From the NCBI GenBank assembly GCA_964533735.1, contig CAZHMD010000008.1, positions 62,001 through 126,000 of the forward strand: a DNA stretch of 64,000 bases. Direction: 5' to 3'. The stretch's first letter is position 1; each line of letters opens with the position of its first letter. The position numbers were made by a program, and so were the translations under genes. This document shows positions 17,155 through 25,750 of the stretch, piece after piece. This DNA is from UBA6107 sp964533735. GTDB taxonomy: Bacteria; Chloroflexota; Anaerolineae; Anaerolineales; Anaerolineaceae. The notes under the pieces are model-generated. The model saw only the letters and a list, made by a program, of their open reading frames with translations. It was not told the DNA's origin and searched no databases.

Positions 17155-18264
17155 ATGAATTTCCTGGATCAGATCGACCAACCCGCACTTCTGCTGGATG
17201 AGGATATTGCCCGCCGCAACATTGACCGCATGGTAGTTAAAGCAATGCGCAGCGGTGTGAAATTCCGCCCTCATTTTAAGACTCATCAATCAGCCGAAAT
17301 CGGTCAGTGGTTTCGCGATAAAGGGATTGAACAAATTACTGTCTCCAGTGTGGAAATGGCGGAATACTTCGCGAACAATGGCTGGCAGGATATTACCATT
17401 GCCTTCTCGCTGAACATCCGTCAACTGGAACGCATCCGCAAACTAGCGCAAATGATCCGACTGCAGGTATTGGTCGAAAGCTCTGAGGGAATCCAAAGTA
17501 TTGCGAGCCTTACAGGTTGTTCCCTGGGGGTGTGGTTGAAGATCGATGTGGGCAACAACCGCACCGGGTTGGATTGGCAGCAGATTGACCAGGTAAAAGA
17601 ACTCTGCGACCAGGTGAAGCGCGCTCCGAATCTGCAATTGCAGGGGCTCCTCACTCACTCCGGAAATACCTATCGGGCGCGTACCAAGCCTGAAGTGTGT
17701 TCCATCTTCCGTGAAGGCATCGACCGCCTCGAGCATCTGAAACTGGCTCTGGAGGATCACGGTTTAAAATATATTTTACTTTCCGTGGGAGATACTCCCG
17801 GGTGCACATTGTGCGACGATTGGTCAAGTGTGTATGAAGTACGACCTGGGAATTTTATTTTCTACGATGCACAGCAATTCATCGCCGGGGTATGCGAGTT
17901 CCAGGATATTGCAGTTGCCCTGGCATGCCCGGTGGTGGCCAAACACCTCTTGCGGCGTGAAGTGGTGGTATACGGCGGCGCTATTCACCTTTCCAAGGAT
18001 TACGTGGAAATCAACGGTCAAAAATCTTACGGTTTAGTTGCCCTGCAGGATGGCAGCCGCTGGGGAGCGCCGATTGCTGGAGCAATAGTGAAGGGCTTAT
18101 CGCAGGAGCACGGGGTCATCAAACTCCAGGGATCTGAATTTGAGCACATCAAAATCGGAGATTTGTTGTTCATCCTGCCGGCGCATTCCTGCCTGACTGT
18201 ACAGGTGATGCAGAAGTACCGTACCCTTACGGGCAAGGTTATTTCAACCTTGAATCAATCCTGA
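17155..18264 (+). CDS. D-threonine aldolase / D-serine dehydratase-like PLP enzyme
   Basis: This 369-residue protein belongs to the alanine-racemase-fold group that includes D-threonine aldolase and eukaryotic-type D-serine dehydratase. The N-terminal barrel carries RPHFKTHQS, whose lysine 42 should hold PLP. A C-terminal beta domain has the motif VYGGAIHLSKD and a metal-binding end, PAHSCLTV. AAAGGAAA lies ahead of the ATG. The gene stands alone, running convergently with the M50 protease gene, and may take part in D-amino acid turnover. The exact substrate cannot be read from sequence. Confidence 0.85.
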   Translation: MNFLDQIDQPALLLDEDIARRNIDRMVVKAMRSGVKFRPHFKTHQSAEIGQWFRDKGIEQITVSSVEMAEYFANNGWQDITIAFSLNIRQLERIRKLAQMIRLQVLVESSEGIQSIASLTGCSLGVWLKIDVGNNRTGLDWQQIDQVKELCDQVKRAPNLQLQGLLTHSGNTYRARTKPEVCSIFREGIDRLEHLKLALEDHGLKYILLSVGDTPGCTLCDDWSSVYEVRPGNFIFYDAQQFIAGVCEFQDIAVALACPVVAKHLLRREVVVYGGAIHLSKDYVEINGQKSYGLVALQDGSRWGAPIAGAIVKGLSQEHGVIKLQGSEFEHIKIGDLLFILPAHSCLTVQVMQKYRTLTGKVISTLNQS

Positions 18265-18274
18265 TTTATACAGC

Positions 18275-19477
18275 TTAGAACATCACACTCAATGGAACGG
18301 GAATGAAGGTCAGCACGAAGATGACCAGTGCGATGATCCCGAGAAGCTTACGTTTGCCATCCAGCGGCGTGATCTGGTCCAACGGCTCAGCATAATTGCG
18401 TCCGAAGAAAAAGAGCAAAACAGCCCAAAGCCACCATCCTGACCATAAAAATCCCATCCCCAGTAAAAATGCCAGGAGAAATGGATAAATCCTCCTGCTG
18501 GTTTTCGTTCCAAAAAGCAGGTGGAAAATGTGCCCGCCATCCAACTGACCGGCCGGGATGAGATTGAGCGAAGTCACAAGCAATCCAGCCCAGCCCGCCC
18601 AGGCTACCGGGTGGATCATTACATCCAATCCGCCTAATGGGAAGGGACGTGCCGTAAAGAAATACTTCAGCCAATACAACAGGGGAGAAACACCGCCATA
18701 ACTGGCAGGTTGGGGCAGCAGTTGATCGAATCGCAGCCATTTGAGCAGGAGATAGGTGAGCGAGTTGCCCTCGATTTGAAATCCCTGTCCCTCCGGAAAT
18801 GTCAACGGAATAGGCTGGACATGAGAGAGAGAAAGTCCAATGACAATGACGACAATGGAAACAATATACCCGGCGATGGGACCTGCGACAGCAATATCCA
18901 TCAAGACCCGCCTGTTCCGCGGGGGTTCCTTCATGTTAATGAACGCGCCCATAGTGCCGAGTGGAGAAAAAGGCATGGGGATGAAGAATGGCAGGCTGAC
19001 CTTCACCTTGTGTGCCCGACCGGCGAAGTAATGACCGAATTCATGGGTACCCAGGATAGCCAGCAGCGCGACCGCAAATGGCCATCCGGTCTGGAGGATG
19101 AGCACGGCTGCCTTAATTGGATCGGTTGGCAGATCTTCGGTAAGGTTAAATAACCCTCCCGCGATCACCACACTGATCACTGTCAGGATAAACATCAATA
19201 GATTGATGGATGCCTTGCCGGCTTTCGGCGTAGGGAGCGCCTGGACCAGGAGGATTGATTGCAGATCTCCCTCTTCACGGAAGAGAGGCGTAAGCTGGTA
19301 TGGCTTGAGCCAATCTGTTAATTGGGCGTACGCCTGGATAGAGTCAATACCAACGAGTCTTCCGCGATAGCGCATCAAGAATCCCAGTTGGGCAGAACCC
19401 TGGGTGATGTCTTGGATGGTAAAAATGCGCCTGATCAGCGCATCAATAACTTCCTGTTTGTCAAAAATATCGCTCAT
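18275..19477 (-). CDS. Site-2 protease family (M50) membrane metalloprotease
   Basis: A 400-residue integral membrane protease. The zinc motif HEFGH lies at about 145-149 and the second motif LDGGH in the C-terminal half, both in hydrophobic segments. A cytoplasmic N-terminal domain of about 90 residues precedes the first helix. An ATG at 19483 is in frame, but AGAGG is seven bases from the ATG at 19477, so the shorter form is preferred. Such proteases cut single-pass membrane proteins, often anti-sigma factors; no such partner is adjacent. Confidence 0.9.
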   Translation of the reverse strand: MSDIFDKQEVIDALIRRIFTIQDITQGSAQLGFLMRYRGRLVGIDSIQAYAQLTDWLKPYQLTPLFREEGDLQSILLVQALPTPKAGKASINLLMFILTVISVVIAGGLFNLTEDLPTDPIKAAVLILQTGWPFAVALLAILGTHEFGHYFAGRAHKVKVSLPFFIPMPFSPLGTMGAFINMKEPPRNRRVLMDIAVAGPIAGYIVSIVVIVIGLSLSHVQPIPLTFPEGQGFQIEGNSLTYLLLKWLRFDQLLPQPASYGGVSPLLYWLKYFFTARPFPLGGLDVMIHPVAWAGWAGLLVTSLNLIPAGQLDGGHIFHLLFGTKTSRRIYPFLLAFLLGMGFLWSGWWLWAVLLFFFGRNYAEPLDQITPLDGKRKLLGIIALVIFVLTFIPVPLSVMF

Positions 19478-19503
19478 AGTCATCCTCTAACTAACAATAA
19501 ATA

Positions 19504-19599
19504 GGCGGGAATGCATGGGAGTCGAACCCACCGCGGCCCGCAAAGCGACCCGCCGACGATTTTGAAGATCGAGGAACCCACCGGGGCCCATCCATTCCC
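19504..19599 (-). tRNA. selC: tRNA-Sec (anticodon TCA)
   Basis: On the minus strand a 94-nt tRNA plus CC can be folded: acceptor GGGAATG pairs with CATTCCC, a 6-bp D stem (GGGCCC / GGGTTC with two G-U pairs), anticodon loop CTTCAAA with TCA in the middle, a long variable arm of about 9 bp closed by TTT, and T loop TTCGACT. The long D stem, the long variable arm, G73 and the TCA anticodon are hallmarks of bacterial selenocysteine tRNA. selA, selB and selD are not in the window. It lies between the PAP2 and M50 genes. Confidence 0.9.
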
Positions 19600-19656
19600 A
19601 GGTTAAGAATACCCTTTGACGGAATAATTGACAAGGATTTGGTTGGTCCAGGATGG

Positions 19657-20208
19657 TTAATTCAGGAAAACTGGCGGAATTACCGTGAGAATCCAGGGCG
19701 TCAGGGCGCAATAACCCCACGCAAACAATGCGCCAAGGATAATACCGGCAAATATGTCTGAAAAGTAATGTACTCCCATACCCACGCGTGCCAGGCTGAC
19801 CAGGATTGCCCAGACAATCAAGGCTGCTCCTATCCAGGAATACCCCAGCAGCAGCATGAGCGTACCCAACATCATCGTTCTGGCGGCATGCCCGGATGGA
19901 AAGGAGTGGGGGTCGGAATTGCGATAGATGGCTCCCCATGTTCCTTCAGGACGCTGGCGTTTGATGAGAAATTTAATCGAAAGGACCAGCAACGCTAAAA
20001 CAATGACTGCGATTGCCAGCATTGAAGTGAGCTTGCGCCACTCGCCGCTGGTGAAAAACCACAGGAAGGCGAGAAGCAAGACGATGAACCAGGAATCACC
20101 GGAGTGGGCAAAAAAAGTACCGATCCGGCGCATCCAAATTTGACCATCGTGGATTCGCAGCGAGTCGGTGAGTTTTACATCAAACGTGAGGATTTTCCGC
20201 CAAAGCAT
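19657..20208 (-). CDS. PAP2-family membrane phosphatase
   Basis: A 183-residue membrane protein with the three PAP2 motifs: KRQRPEG, PSGHA and SLARVGMGVHYFSDI, supplying the catalytic histidines. About five hydrophobic helices surround them. Members dephosphorylate undecaprenyl pyrophosphate or phosphatidyl phosphates at the outer face of the membrane. The start is 9 bp after the stop of the nucleotidyltransferase gene and no clear Shine-Dalgarno is seen, so translation may depend on coupling. Confidence 0.88.
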   Translation of the reverse strand: MLWRKILTFDVKLTDSLRIHDGQIWMRRIGTFFAHSGDSWFIVLLLAFLWFFTSGEWRKLTSMLAIAVIVLALLVLSIKFLIKRQRPEGTWGAIYRNSDPHSFPSGHAARTMMLGTLMLLLGYSWIGAALIVWAILVSLARVGMGVHYFSDIFAGIILGALFAWGYCALTPWILTVIPPVFLN

Positions 20209-20217
20209 TTGTAAATT

Positions 20218-20979
20218 TTACCGCAGCAAATCGGCTTCCACCATTTCAAATTGGAAAGGTTTATCCACGTCCATGCCAATTTCTGCAAATGGAACGCGCA
20301 CCGCCCTGCCGGTGATCCCCAGGCGTTTGCACACCCTTTTTACAGCCTCGTTAAGCGTTAACCGGCGCAGGAGAATGAGTAAAAGTGTGCCCAGCCCAAT
20401 CATGGCGGCTTGCCTTAATGGACTCTTGCGTAGGCTGATCAACTCCTTCCACATGGCATTAGGGTCCAGCGCGGCGCGTTTGCTGAAACAGTTGAGATCA
20501 CCCCCGCATACCTGAACATCTTTAACTTTGAGGAATGTCCTGTGCGAGCCCGGGTAGCGATTTTCAATGACATCGCGCTCTACCACGCTGTAATAGATGT
20601 CTACTTCACGGGCAGAATATTGTTTGATCATGGCTTCGACAATATCCGCATTGATGGCAGGTATATCTGCGGAGATCGAGACCACATGTGTGTCCTCGGG
20701 ATGCAGTTCCTGGAGGGTTTTCGCGCCTTGTTGAATATTGTCCATGAGCGCACCGCCATCAGGCAGAGTAACAAGGGGTTTCCGGCAGGTTAATCCGGAA
20801 ATGTCTTCGATCCCGATCAGCACGACAGTCCCCACCGAAGGAGCATTACTGACGGCATCCAGCACCCATTGAACCATCGGCTGGCCGGCAATCTCGAGCA
20901 TTGATTTTAATTTACCCCCAGTCAACTCGGACAACGCATCGTCGGAAGAGGCTCCGCCGGCGAGAATGATCACATCCAT
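20218..20979 (-). CDS. MobA-like nucleotidyltransferase
   Basis: A 253-residue protein with the NTP-transferase opening VIILAGGASS, a GGKLKSMLEIAGQPMV segment that holds the nucleotide-binding lysines, and SADIPAI, the usual metal-binding aspartate. The C-terminal 90 residues contain a hydrophobic stretch (IGLGTLLLILLRRL) unusual for a soluble transferase and may touch the membrane. GGAG lies 7 bp from the ATG. It starts one base after the upstream uncharacterised gene, so they are an operon. The molecule it activates (sugar phosphate, alcohol or cofactor) is unknown. Confidence 0.8.
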   Translation of the reverse strand: MDVIILAGGASSDDALSELTGGKLKSMLEIAGQPMVQWVLDAVSNAPSVGTVVLIGIEDISGLTCRKPLVTLPDGGALMDNIQQGAKTLQELHPEDTHVVSISADIPAINADIVEAMIKQYSAREVDIYYSVVERDVIENRYPGSHRTFLKVKDVQVCGGDLNCFSKRAALDPNAMWKELISLRKSPLRQAAMIGLGTLLLILLRRLTLNEAVKRVCKRLGITGRAVRVPFAEIGMDVDKPFQFEMVEADLLR

Positions 20980-20980
20980 A

Positions 20981-21898
20981 TTAAAACTCCTTCACCTGTG
21001 GGTGGAGTGGTATTTCGCGGATAGCTTTTTCCATCACTTCGAAGTAATTACCCGGGTTGGCATAATCCACCGGCTCTGTCCGACCGAGTGCAGCCACGAT
21101 GGCAGCTTCCATCATGTTGGTCCCGAAGGAGCGGCCGTCCAGGATCGGGGTGGTGGTGATCAGAAACTTGATGCCGGCTTGCTTAAAGAATTCCTGGTCA
21201 GCTGGTGTGGTTGTGTTGGTAACGATCACCCGTCCGGGCAGTTTTTCGGGCATGTACTTCCATAGGTAATGGCAGTCCCCCGCCACAACTGTTGCCCAGT
21301 TAAAGTACTTATCAAATTTCGGAGAGCGGATGTTTTGTTTTTCCCCGGTGGGATAGATCCATTCAAAGGGGAGGCGGCTCATCAAGGGTAATAGGGCATT
21401 TGCCATTGAGCGCACTTGTTTCTCGGAGCGTAATGGTACAGAAAGACCCATGGCAAACATCAGGTCGCCAAAAATCACCGCGTAGTCATCATCCAAAAAT
21501 GCCTGGGCACTCCCCCAGCGGTCCAGCGCCACCGCCACGAACGCCCTTTTTTCTTTCAGGTATCCACCGAGATCTTCATTGATCACTTGTGTGATCTTTT
21601 TCTCTAGGGTCATTTTCAAACCAGTGCCATCCACGACAGGGGTTTTCTTTACCCCATGGATCAAGGATTGCACGGAATGCATGGTTGACCACTTATCACC
21701 CATCATGATGCCCAACAAAGCGCCGCCCACACCAAACGCATCCACTTTCCCATCCAAATCACTGTACAACGCGGCGGCTTTTTTCATATCGCCGTCCGTG
21801 CCGATGCGCTCGATCAGTACCTTTTCACCGAGGAGTTCTACTTCTACAGCTTTGTCGCGAGTGGAAGAACCGATACTGATACTGACAGCTCTCTTCAT
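20981..21898 (-). CDS. Uncharacterised conserved protein (quinate dehydrogenase-like in name only)
   Basis: A 305-residue cytoplasmic protein. It opens with RAVSISIGSSTRDKAVEV and has a Gly-rich GVGGALLG segment near residue 60 and TPVVDGTG near 90. I recall relatives in Chloroflexi that automated pipelines call quinate 5-dehydrogenase, but I see no classical NAD(P) fingerprint. AAGGAG is 5 bp from this ATG; a TTG one codon earlier is less likely. It is the first gene of an operon with the nucleotidyltransferase and PAP2, so a role in a lipid- or glycan-precursor route is conceivable. Confidence 0.6.
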   Translation of the reverse strand: MKRAVSISIGSSTRDKAVEVELLGEKVLIERIGTDGDMKKAAALYSDLDGKVDAFGVGGALLGIMMGDKWSTMHSVQSLIHGVKKTPVVDGTGLKMTLEKKITQVINEDLGGYLKEKRAFVAVALDRWGSAQAFLDDDYAVIFGDLMFAMGLSVPLRSEKQVRSMANALLPLMSRLPFEWIYPTGEKQNIRSPKFDKYFNWATVVAGDCHYLWKYMPEKLPGRVIVTNTTTPADQEFFKQAGIKFLITTTPILDGRSFGTNMMEAAIVAALGRTEPVDYANPGNYFEVMEKAIREIPLHPQVKEF

Positions 21899-21996
21899 CA
21901 ATGCTCCTTGTACGCGTTTAATAATGAACTGTTAGTTCAAAATTGATCTACTGCTCAGTTAAGATATATGTTAAGTGACTTGAGGGCAGGATACTA

Positions 21997-22002
21997 TATA
22001 AT
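21997..22002 (+). promoter_or_regulatory. Candidate -10 box of the solute-binding protein gene
   Basis: A perfect TATAAT is located 69 bp before the start codon in the AT-rich gap. No well-spaced -35 box is evident, so this is weakly supported. Confidence 0.3.
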
Positions 22003-22071
22003 GTAAAGTAACTTCCTGCAACGTATTTAAAAATGTTTCAGTTAATATAACCCATTACGCGAGAAAAAGAG

Positions 22072-23718
22072 ATGAATAAAAAAAATTTGTACCAGATATT
22101 CTCGATCGTCATTTGCCTGGTCATTGGGCTTTCCGGATGCACATTTCTTGACAGCCTGCAAGGACAGGAGGAGGAGTTTTCGGGTTTATCTGTGGCTGCC
22201 GCTGATTGTGCTTATGGCGGGGAGATAAAATCAGTTGCGGCAGTAGATGCCTACTCTGTCACCTTTACTTTATGCAAACCGGATGCGGCTTTTCCAGCAA
22301 AGATCGCTGCCCCGATTTTTGCCATCCAGGATCAAGCCACCCTGGACGCCACTGGAGGGGATTCAAATTTACTTTCAGAAAATCCGGTAGGAACCGGAGC
22401 GTTCCGTTTAAAGAGTTGGGCAAAGGTTGCTCTCCTCTCCCTGGAACCCTCGAGCTCATATTGGGGAACTCCTGCGCTACCGGGTACGGTGGAATTTGAG
22501 TGGCGGGATGATCCTGCCAAACGATATGGTTTTACTACTTATGTTTCCGTTGATGGGATCGATGTTCCCCCGGCTGCTTTAATTTCTTCAATCAAAACGA
22601 ACGCACAATTGAAATCCATCCAGCATCAGCTCGCAAATTTATATTACATTGGCATTAACAATCGGGTCGCTCCATTTGACCAGGCGGAGGTCCGCCGGGC
22701 AATCTCAATTGCCCTGGACCGTTCGGTAATTGTTCAACAGGTGTTCCCGCAAGGCTCAGAACTAGCCCAGCAAATGGCACCCACATCTATCAGCCCGGGT
22801 CATTCAGATACACTCACCTGGTATACCTCAAACCCCAGGGAAGCCAGGGAGCGGTTAAACGCGGTTAATTTTGATTTTGGACAGGAAATCACAATTGCTG
22901 TGGCAAACTCCAGGATGGGCTATCTTGAAAATGCCGGCGGTATTGCCACTCTTGTGAAGAGTCAACTGGAAGCCATTGGGTTGAAAGTAACCGTCGAACC
23001 CATGAGTCTTGAGGAATTGGATCAGGCGATAAGAAGCGGCGAAACAATGCTTTACATCAACTGGTTCCAGGCAGATTATGCAGATGGTACTGCCTATTTT
23101 GACCGTATTTTCGTTAACGACGCCAGTTTTCTGGGAGACCCGTACCCCGAAATTCAACAGGAAATCGTCAACTCATTGAATACGATAGATTCTAAAACCC
23201 GGCAGGATACTTTTGACCGTTTAAATACTTTAATCTTTGACCAGGTTCCACTCATCCCATTGGGATATGCCACCAATCTTTCTGTCTTCCGCTCGAGTGT
23301 GAATAACGTAGCAGCCAATGCCTATTATGAAAATTTTGAAGATATGAGCGGCGTTGATGATGTGATCCATTATGTGGGTGTAACAGAACCTCTCAGCCTT
23401 TGGCCGGCAGATGAAGATGATTACCAGACCTTCCGCATCACCCGGCTGCTTTATGATACACTGCTGATTCCGGGTTTCAGCGGGAATGCATTAAAGCCAT
23501 TGCTGGCAGAAAATTGGGAAAGTAACGCTGACCTCACAGAGTGGACTTTCAACCTGCGCTTTAACGTCAGGTTTTCCAATAGCGCCACGTTCGATGCCAA
23601 CGATGTGGTGGCGTCATTTGCTGCCATCTGGGATGCGAGTAACGCGAACCACAAAGGTCGTACCGGAGAGTTCGCTTACTACAAACGATTATTCGGGAAT
23701 TTGCTCAACGATAATTAA
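22072..23718 (+). CDS. Solute-binding lipoprotein with apparently circularly permuted SBP_bac_5 fold
   Basis: A 548-residue lipoprotein: signal peptide with lipobox LSGC, lipid-bearing Cys23. The family order is scrambled. Residues 45-425 match the middle and end of a peptide/nickel-type binding protein: IKSVAAVDAYSVTFTL, NPVGTGAFRL, FDQAEVRRAISIALDR, then the C-terminal lobe. Residues 430-548 match the family's start: EPLSLWP, ITRLLYDTLL, LLAENWE, WTFNLRFNVRFSN, DANDVVASF. The last residues would lead straight into the first family segment, as in a circular permutation. A terminator follows directly, so the end is not a sequencing break. No permease or ATPase is nearby. The ligand is unknown. 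Confidence 0.85.
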   Translation: MNKKNLYQIFSIVICLVIGLSGCTFLDSLQGQEEEFSGLSVAAADCAYGGEIKSVAAVDAYSVTFTLCKPDAAFPAKIAAPIFAIQDQATLDATGGDSNLLSENPVGTGAFRLKSWAKVALLSLEPSSSYWGTPALPGTVEFEWRDDPAKRYGFTTYVSVDGIDVPPAALISSIKTNAQLKSIQHQLANLYYIGINNRVAPFDQAEVRRAISIALDRSVIVQQVFPQGSELAQQMAPTSISPGHSDTLTWYTSNPREARERLNAVNFDFGQEITIAVANSRMGYLENAGGIATLVKSQLEAIGLKVTVEPMSLEELDQAIRSGETMLYINWFQADYADGTAYFDRIFVNDASFLGDPYPEIQQEIVNSLNTIDSKTRQDTFDRLNTLIFDQVPLIPLGYATNLSVFRSSVNNVAANAYYENFEDMSGVDDVIHYVGVTEPLSLWPADEDDYQTFRITRLLYDTLLIPGFSGNALKPLLAENWESNADLTEWTFNLRFNVRFSNSATFDANDVVASFAAIWDASNANHKGRTGEFAYYKRLFGNLLNDN

Positions 23719-23723
23719 AAATC

Positions 23724-23750
23724 AAAAACGCTCCGCAAGGAGCGTTTTTT
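23724..23750. terminator. Bidirectional rho-independent terminator
   Basis: The stem AAAAACGCTCC / GGAGCGTTTTT with loop GCAA and a T-run separates the convergent binding-protein and ATP-grasp genes. A-runs and T-runs on both sides allow termination in both directions. Confidence 0.9.
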
Positions 23751-23765
23751 CTTAGAACAAAGGAA

Positions 23766-24743
23766 TTAATTTACCGGGATATTCCAGCGTCTGGCAGCGG
23801 ATTCGATGATCTTGCGCACGACATCCGTATAGGTGTATCCTGCAGCAAAGGCAGCATAGATCAAAGATGCCTGTTTGGGATCCGGGTACATCAGAGGGAT
23901 TGGATTGACCTCAAGGATGTACGGGTTTCCGGCGTTGTCCATGCGCATGTCCATTCGGCATACATCCTCCAGCCGTAAGGTTTCTTTTGCTCTCAGAGCG
24001 ATATGTTGAAACTCCAGGGTCTGAGCCTCAGATAAAACCGCGGGGCAAACCCGGTAAACTTCACTTTCCAGGTCTTCTTTTTGCTCAGCGGAATAGAAAC
24101 CGGTAGGTGAGACTATTTCTACGATCGGCAGAGCTTCATCACCTAACACACCGACAGTAAACTCGCGCCCCTCAATGTATTCTTCCACAAGGATGAGAGA
24201 ATGGGTAGTTTCCAGAGCCCAGGTGACCTGTTTGACCAATTCTTGATAATTGCGAACGACTGCGGCATGATTGATGCCAATCGAGGAACCCTCCGATGCA
24301 GGTTTTACGAACATGGGGTAGCGCAGGTCGCTTTCGGGAATGTAATTCGCATCTGGAATTTCCATGAATTTCGCAGTGGGCAGACCATAAGTGAGAAACT
24401 GCCGTTTTGCCATGTGTTTATTATGTGAAAGCATCATCCCGAGTACCCCTGCACAGGTGTAGGGAATTTGCATCATATCCAGCACTGCCGGCATTTGAGC
24501 TTCTCGAGAGTCCCCGTAGTGCCCTTCGGCTGAATTAAAACAAAGGTCGGGTTTGAATTTCTTTAACTCTTCGATTGATTCAAGGACAGCAGGGAAGTAT
24601 TTTGCTTCGTGGTTTAGTTCAGATAGTGATTTCAGTATTTCATCGACAGTGATTTGTTCGTCGAGATCATCCCAACGCCCAGGGGGATCCTCGGGGCTAA
24701 CAGGCGCATCTTCCTTCAAATTTGCCAGAACGGCTACTTTCAT
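23766..24743 (-). CDS. D-alanine-D-alanine ligase family ATP-grasp protein
   Basis: A 325-residue ATP-grasp enzyme. Seen are the N-terminal KVAVLANL strand, FNSAEGHYGDSREAQ, the glycine loop ASEGSSIGI, the VEEYIEGREFTVGVLG stretch, and the metal site DMRMD...ILEVNPIP. This fits D-alanine-D-alanine ligase or a close relative. An upstream ATG at 24803 would add an oddly Ile-rich 20 residues; GGAG 11 bp before 24743 and family alignment favour the shorter form. The window also has PBP1A, a YkuD pair and an amidase, so a wall-building role fits. It could be a Ddl-like ligase with another substrate. Confidence 0.82.
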   Translation of the reverse strand: MKVAVLANLKEDAPVSPEDPPGRWDDLDEQITVDEILKSLSELNHEAKYFPAVLESIEELKKFKPDLCFNSAEGHYGDSREAQMPAVLDMMQIPYTCAGVLGMMLSHNKHMAKRQFLTYGLPTAKFMEIPDANYIPESDLRYPMFVKPASEGSSIGINHAAVVRNYQELVKQVTWALETTHSLILVEEYIEGREFTVGVLGDEALPIVEIVSPTGFYSAEQKEDLESEVYRVCPAVLSEAQTLEFQHIALRAKETLRLEDVCRMDMRMDNAGNPYILEVNPIPLMYPDPKQASLIYAAFAAGYTYTDVVRKIIESAARRWNIPVN

Positions 24744-24893
24744 ATAGGTTGTTTCTCCATATTGCTTTGATGAAATCCTGATGATTATAATGATTAATGC
24801 CAAGAGTACAAGAGCCTTAACCTTACAATATATTTCCTTCTAAATGTAATCCAAAATTAGGGATATCACACACGTGACTTTTATAAGCGCTGA

Positions 24894-24902
24894 TGGTATA
24901 AC
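24894..24902 (+). promoter_or_regulatory. Candidate extended -10 promoter of the hydrogenase operon
   Basis: TGG-TATAAC forms an extended -10 element 48 bp before the first operon gene. The -35 region (GTGACT) is poor, as allowed for extended -10 promoters. Confidence 0.35.
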
Positions 24903-24950
24903 CATGCCTTGGGAATCCCATTTCTCTTCATTGATGCAAGGAGGAAGGCA

Positions 24951-25439
24951 ATGGAATTTATTGTGCTCGGAGTTGGGATACTTGTTTGTGCTGTCTTAGC
25001 TGTCAACTCCCGCCGTTTGATCATATCCGCAATTTGGCTGGCGCTCACCAGTGCGCTGGTCTCAGTTCTATTGTATCTGTTGGGTGCTGCCCATATTGCC
25101 GCAATTGAATTAAGTGTTGGGGCAGGGCTGGTAACTGTTCTCTTCGTATTTGCCATCAATATTTCCGGTGACGAGCCAATTGAAAACCAGTCGATCCTCC
25201 CCAAACCCTATGCGTGGGGAAGCATCGGTCTTGCCATCGGTCTGGCGCTCTTCCTTATCCTCAAAATGTTGGGGATCATTGATTTCCCGGCAGATGTGAC
25301 CCTCAAATCTGCCATTGACTGGGATGCCCGTTACCTGGACATCCTCCTCCAGGTTGTTTTGATCTTTGCAGGTGTGCTCGGGGTGATCGGTATTCTTGCT
25401 CCAACTAAAAATGAAGCGACCAAAGGAGCCCAGGAATGA
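24951..25439 (+). CDS. Hydrogenase membrane subunit, MbhD/NuoJ-like (DUF4040 type)
   Basis: A 162-residue membrane protein that opens the hydrogenase operon. The N-terminal two-thirds resembles MbhD/MnhB-type (DUF4040) and NuoJ sequences: RRLIISAIWLALTSALVS and AAIELSVGAGLVTVLFVFAIN. Helices lie near 3-20, 27-48, 52-75, 95-112 and 135-155. It is part of the ion-pumping arm. An ATG at 24909 is in frame, but AGGAGG stands ahead of the ATG at 24951. The stop overlaps the next start by ATGA. Confidence 0.82.
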   Translation: MEFIVLGVGILVCAVLAVNSRRLIISAIWLALTSALVSVLLYLLGAAHIAAIELSVGAGLVTVLFVFAINISGDEPIENQSILPKPYAWGSIGLAIGLALFLILKMLGIIDFPADVTLKSAIDWDARYLDILLQVVLIFAGVLGVIGILAPTKNEATKGAQE

Positions 25440-25747
25440 ACCTTCCCGTTCCATTGATCGTTCTCATCATCATTCTCGGATTGGCCGGCATTGGTCTTTA
25501 CTGCCTGTTGATCACGCGCAACCTCATCAAGGTTGTAATTGCTTTGCAATTGATTATCAAAGGTGTTGTGGTGGCATTTATGCTGGCAGCTCACCTGGCT
25601 CAACAGGATAACCTGGGGCAAACGCTTGCGCTGACCGTTATTGTGGCGGACACGATCGTGGCAGTAGTGGGGTTGTCTCTCGCCGTTCAGATCCGGCTGC
25701 GCACCGGCAACCTGGATATCAAAACCATCTCCAATTTGAAGAGGTAA
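25436..25747 (+). CDS. Hydrogenase membrane subunit, NuoK/MrpC-like
   Basis: A 103-residue protein with three membrane helices and the signature of NuoK/MnhC proteins: GLYCLLITRNLIKVVIALQL, then VADTIVAVVGLSLAVQI. In NuoK, glutamates in the helices help proton movement; here the central helix is less acidic. It overlaps the upstream gene by 4 bp and is followed after 3 bp by the NuoL-like gene. Confidence 0.85.
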   Translation: MNLPVPLIVLIIILGLAGIGLYCLLITRNLIKVVIALQLIIKGVVVAFMLAAHLAQQDNLGQTLALTVIVADTIVAVVGLSLAVQIRLRTGNLDIKTISNLKR

Positions 25748-25750
25748 CCC

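Noticed and set aside
22072..23718. Truncated binding-protein pseudogene
   Set aside because: The gene has signal peptide, complete set of family segments in shifted order, no internal stop, and a proper terminator directly after its stop codon.
23766..24803. Longer form of the ATP-grasp protein starting at 24803
   Set aside because: The added 20 residues are an Ile-rich run unlike the family; a better ribosome site precedes 24743.
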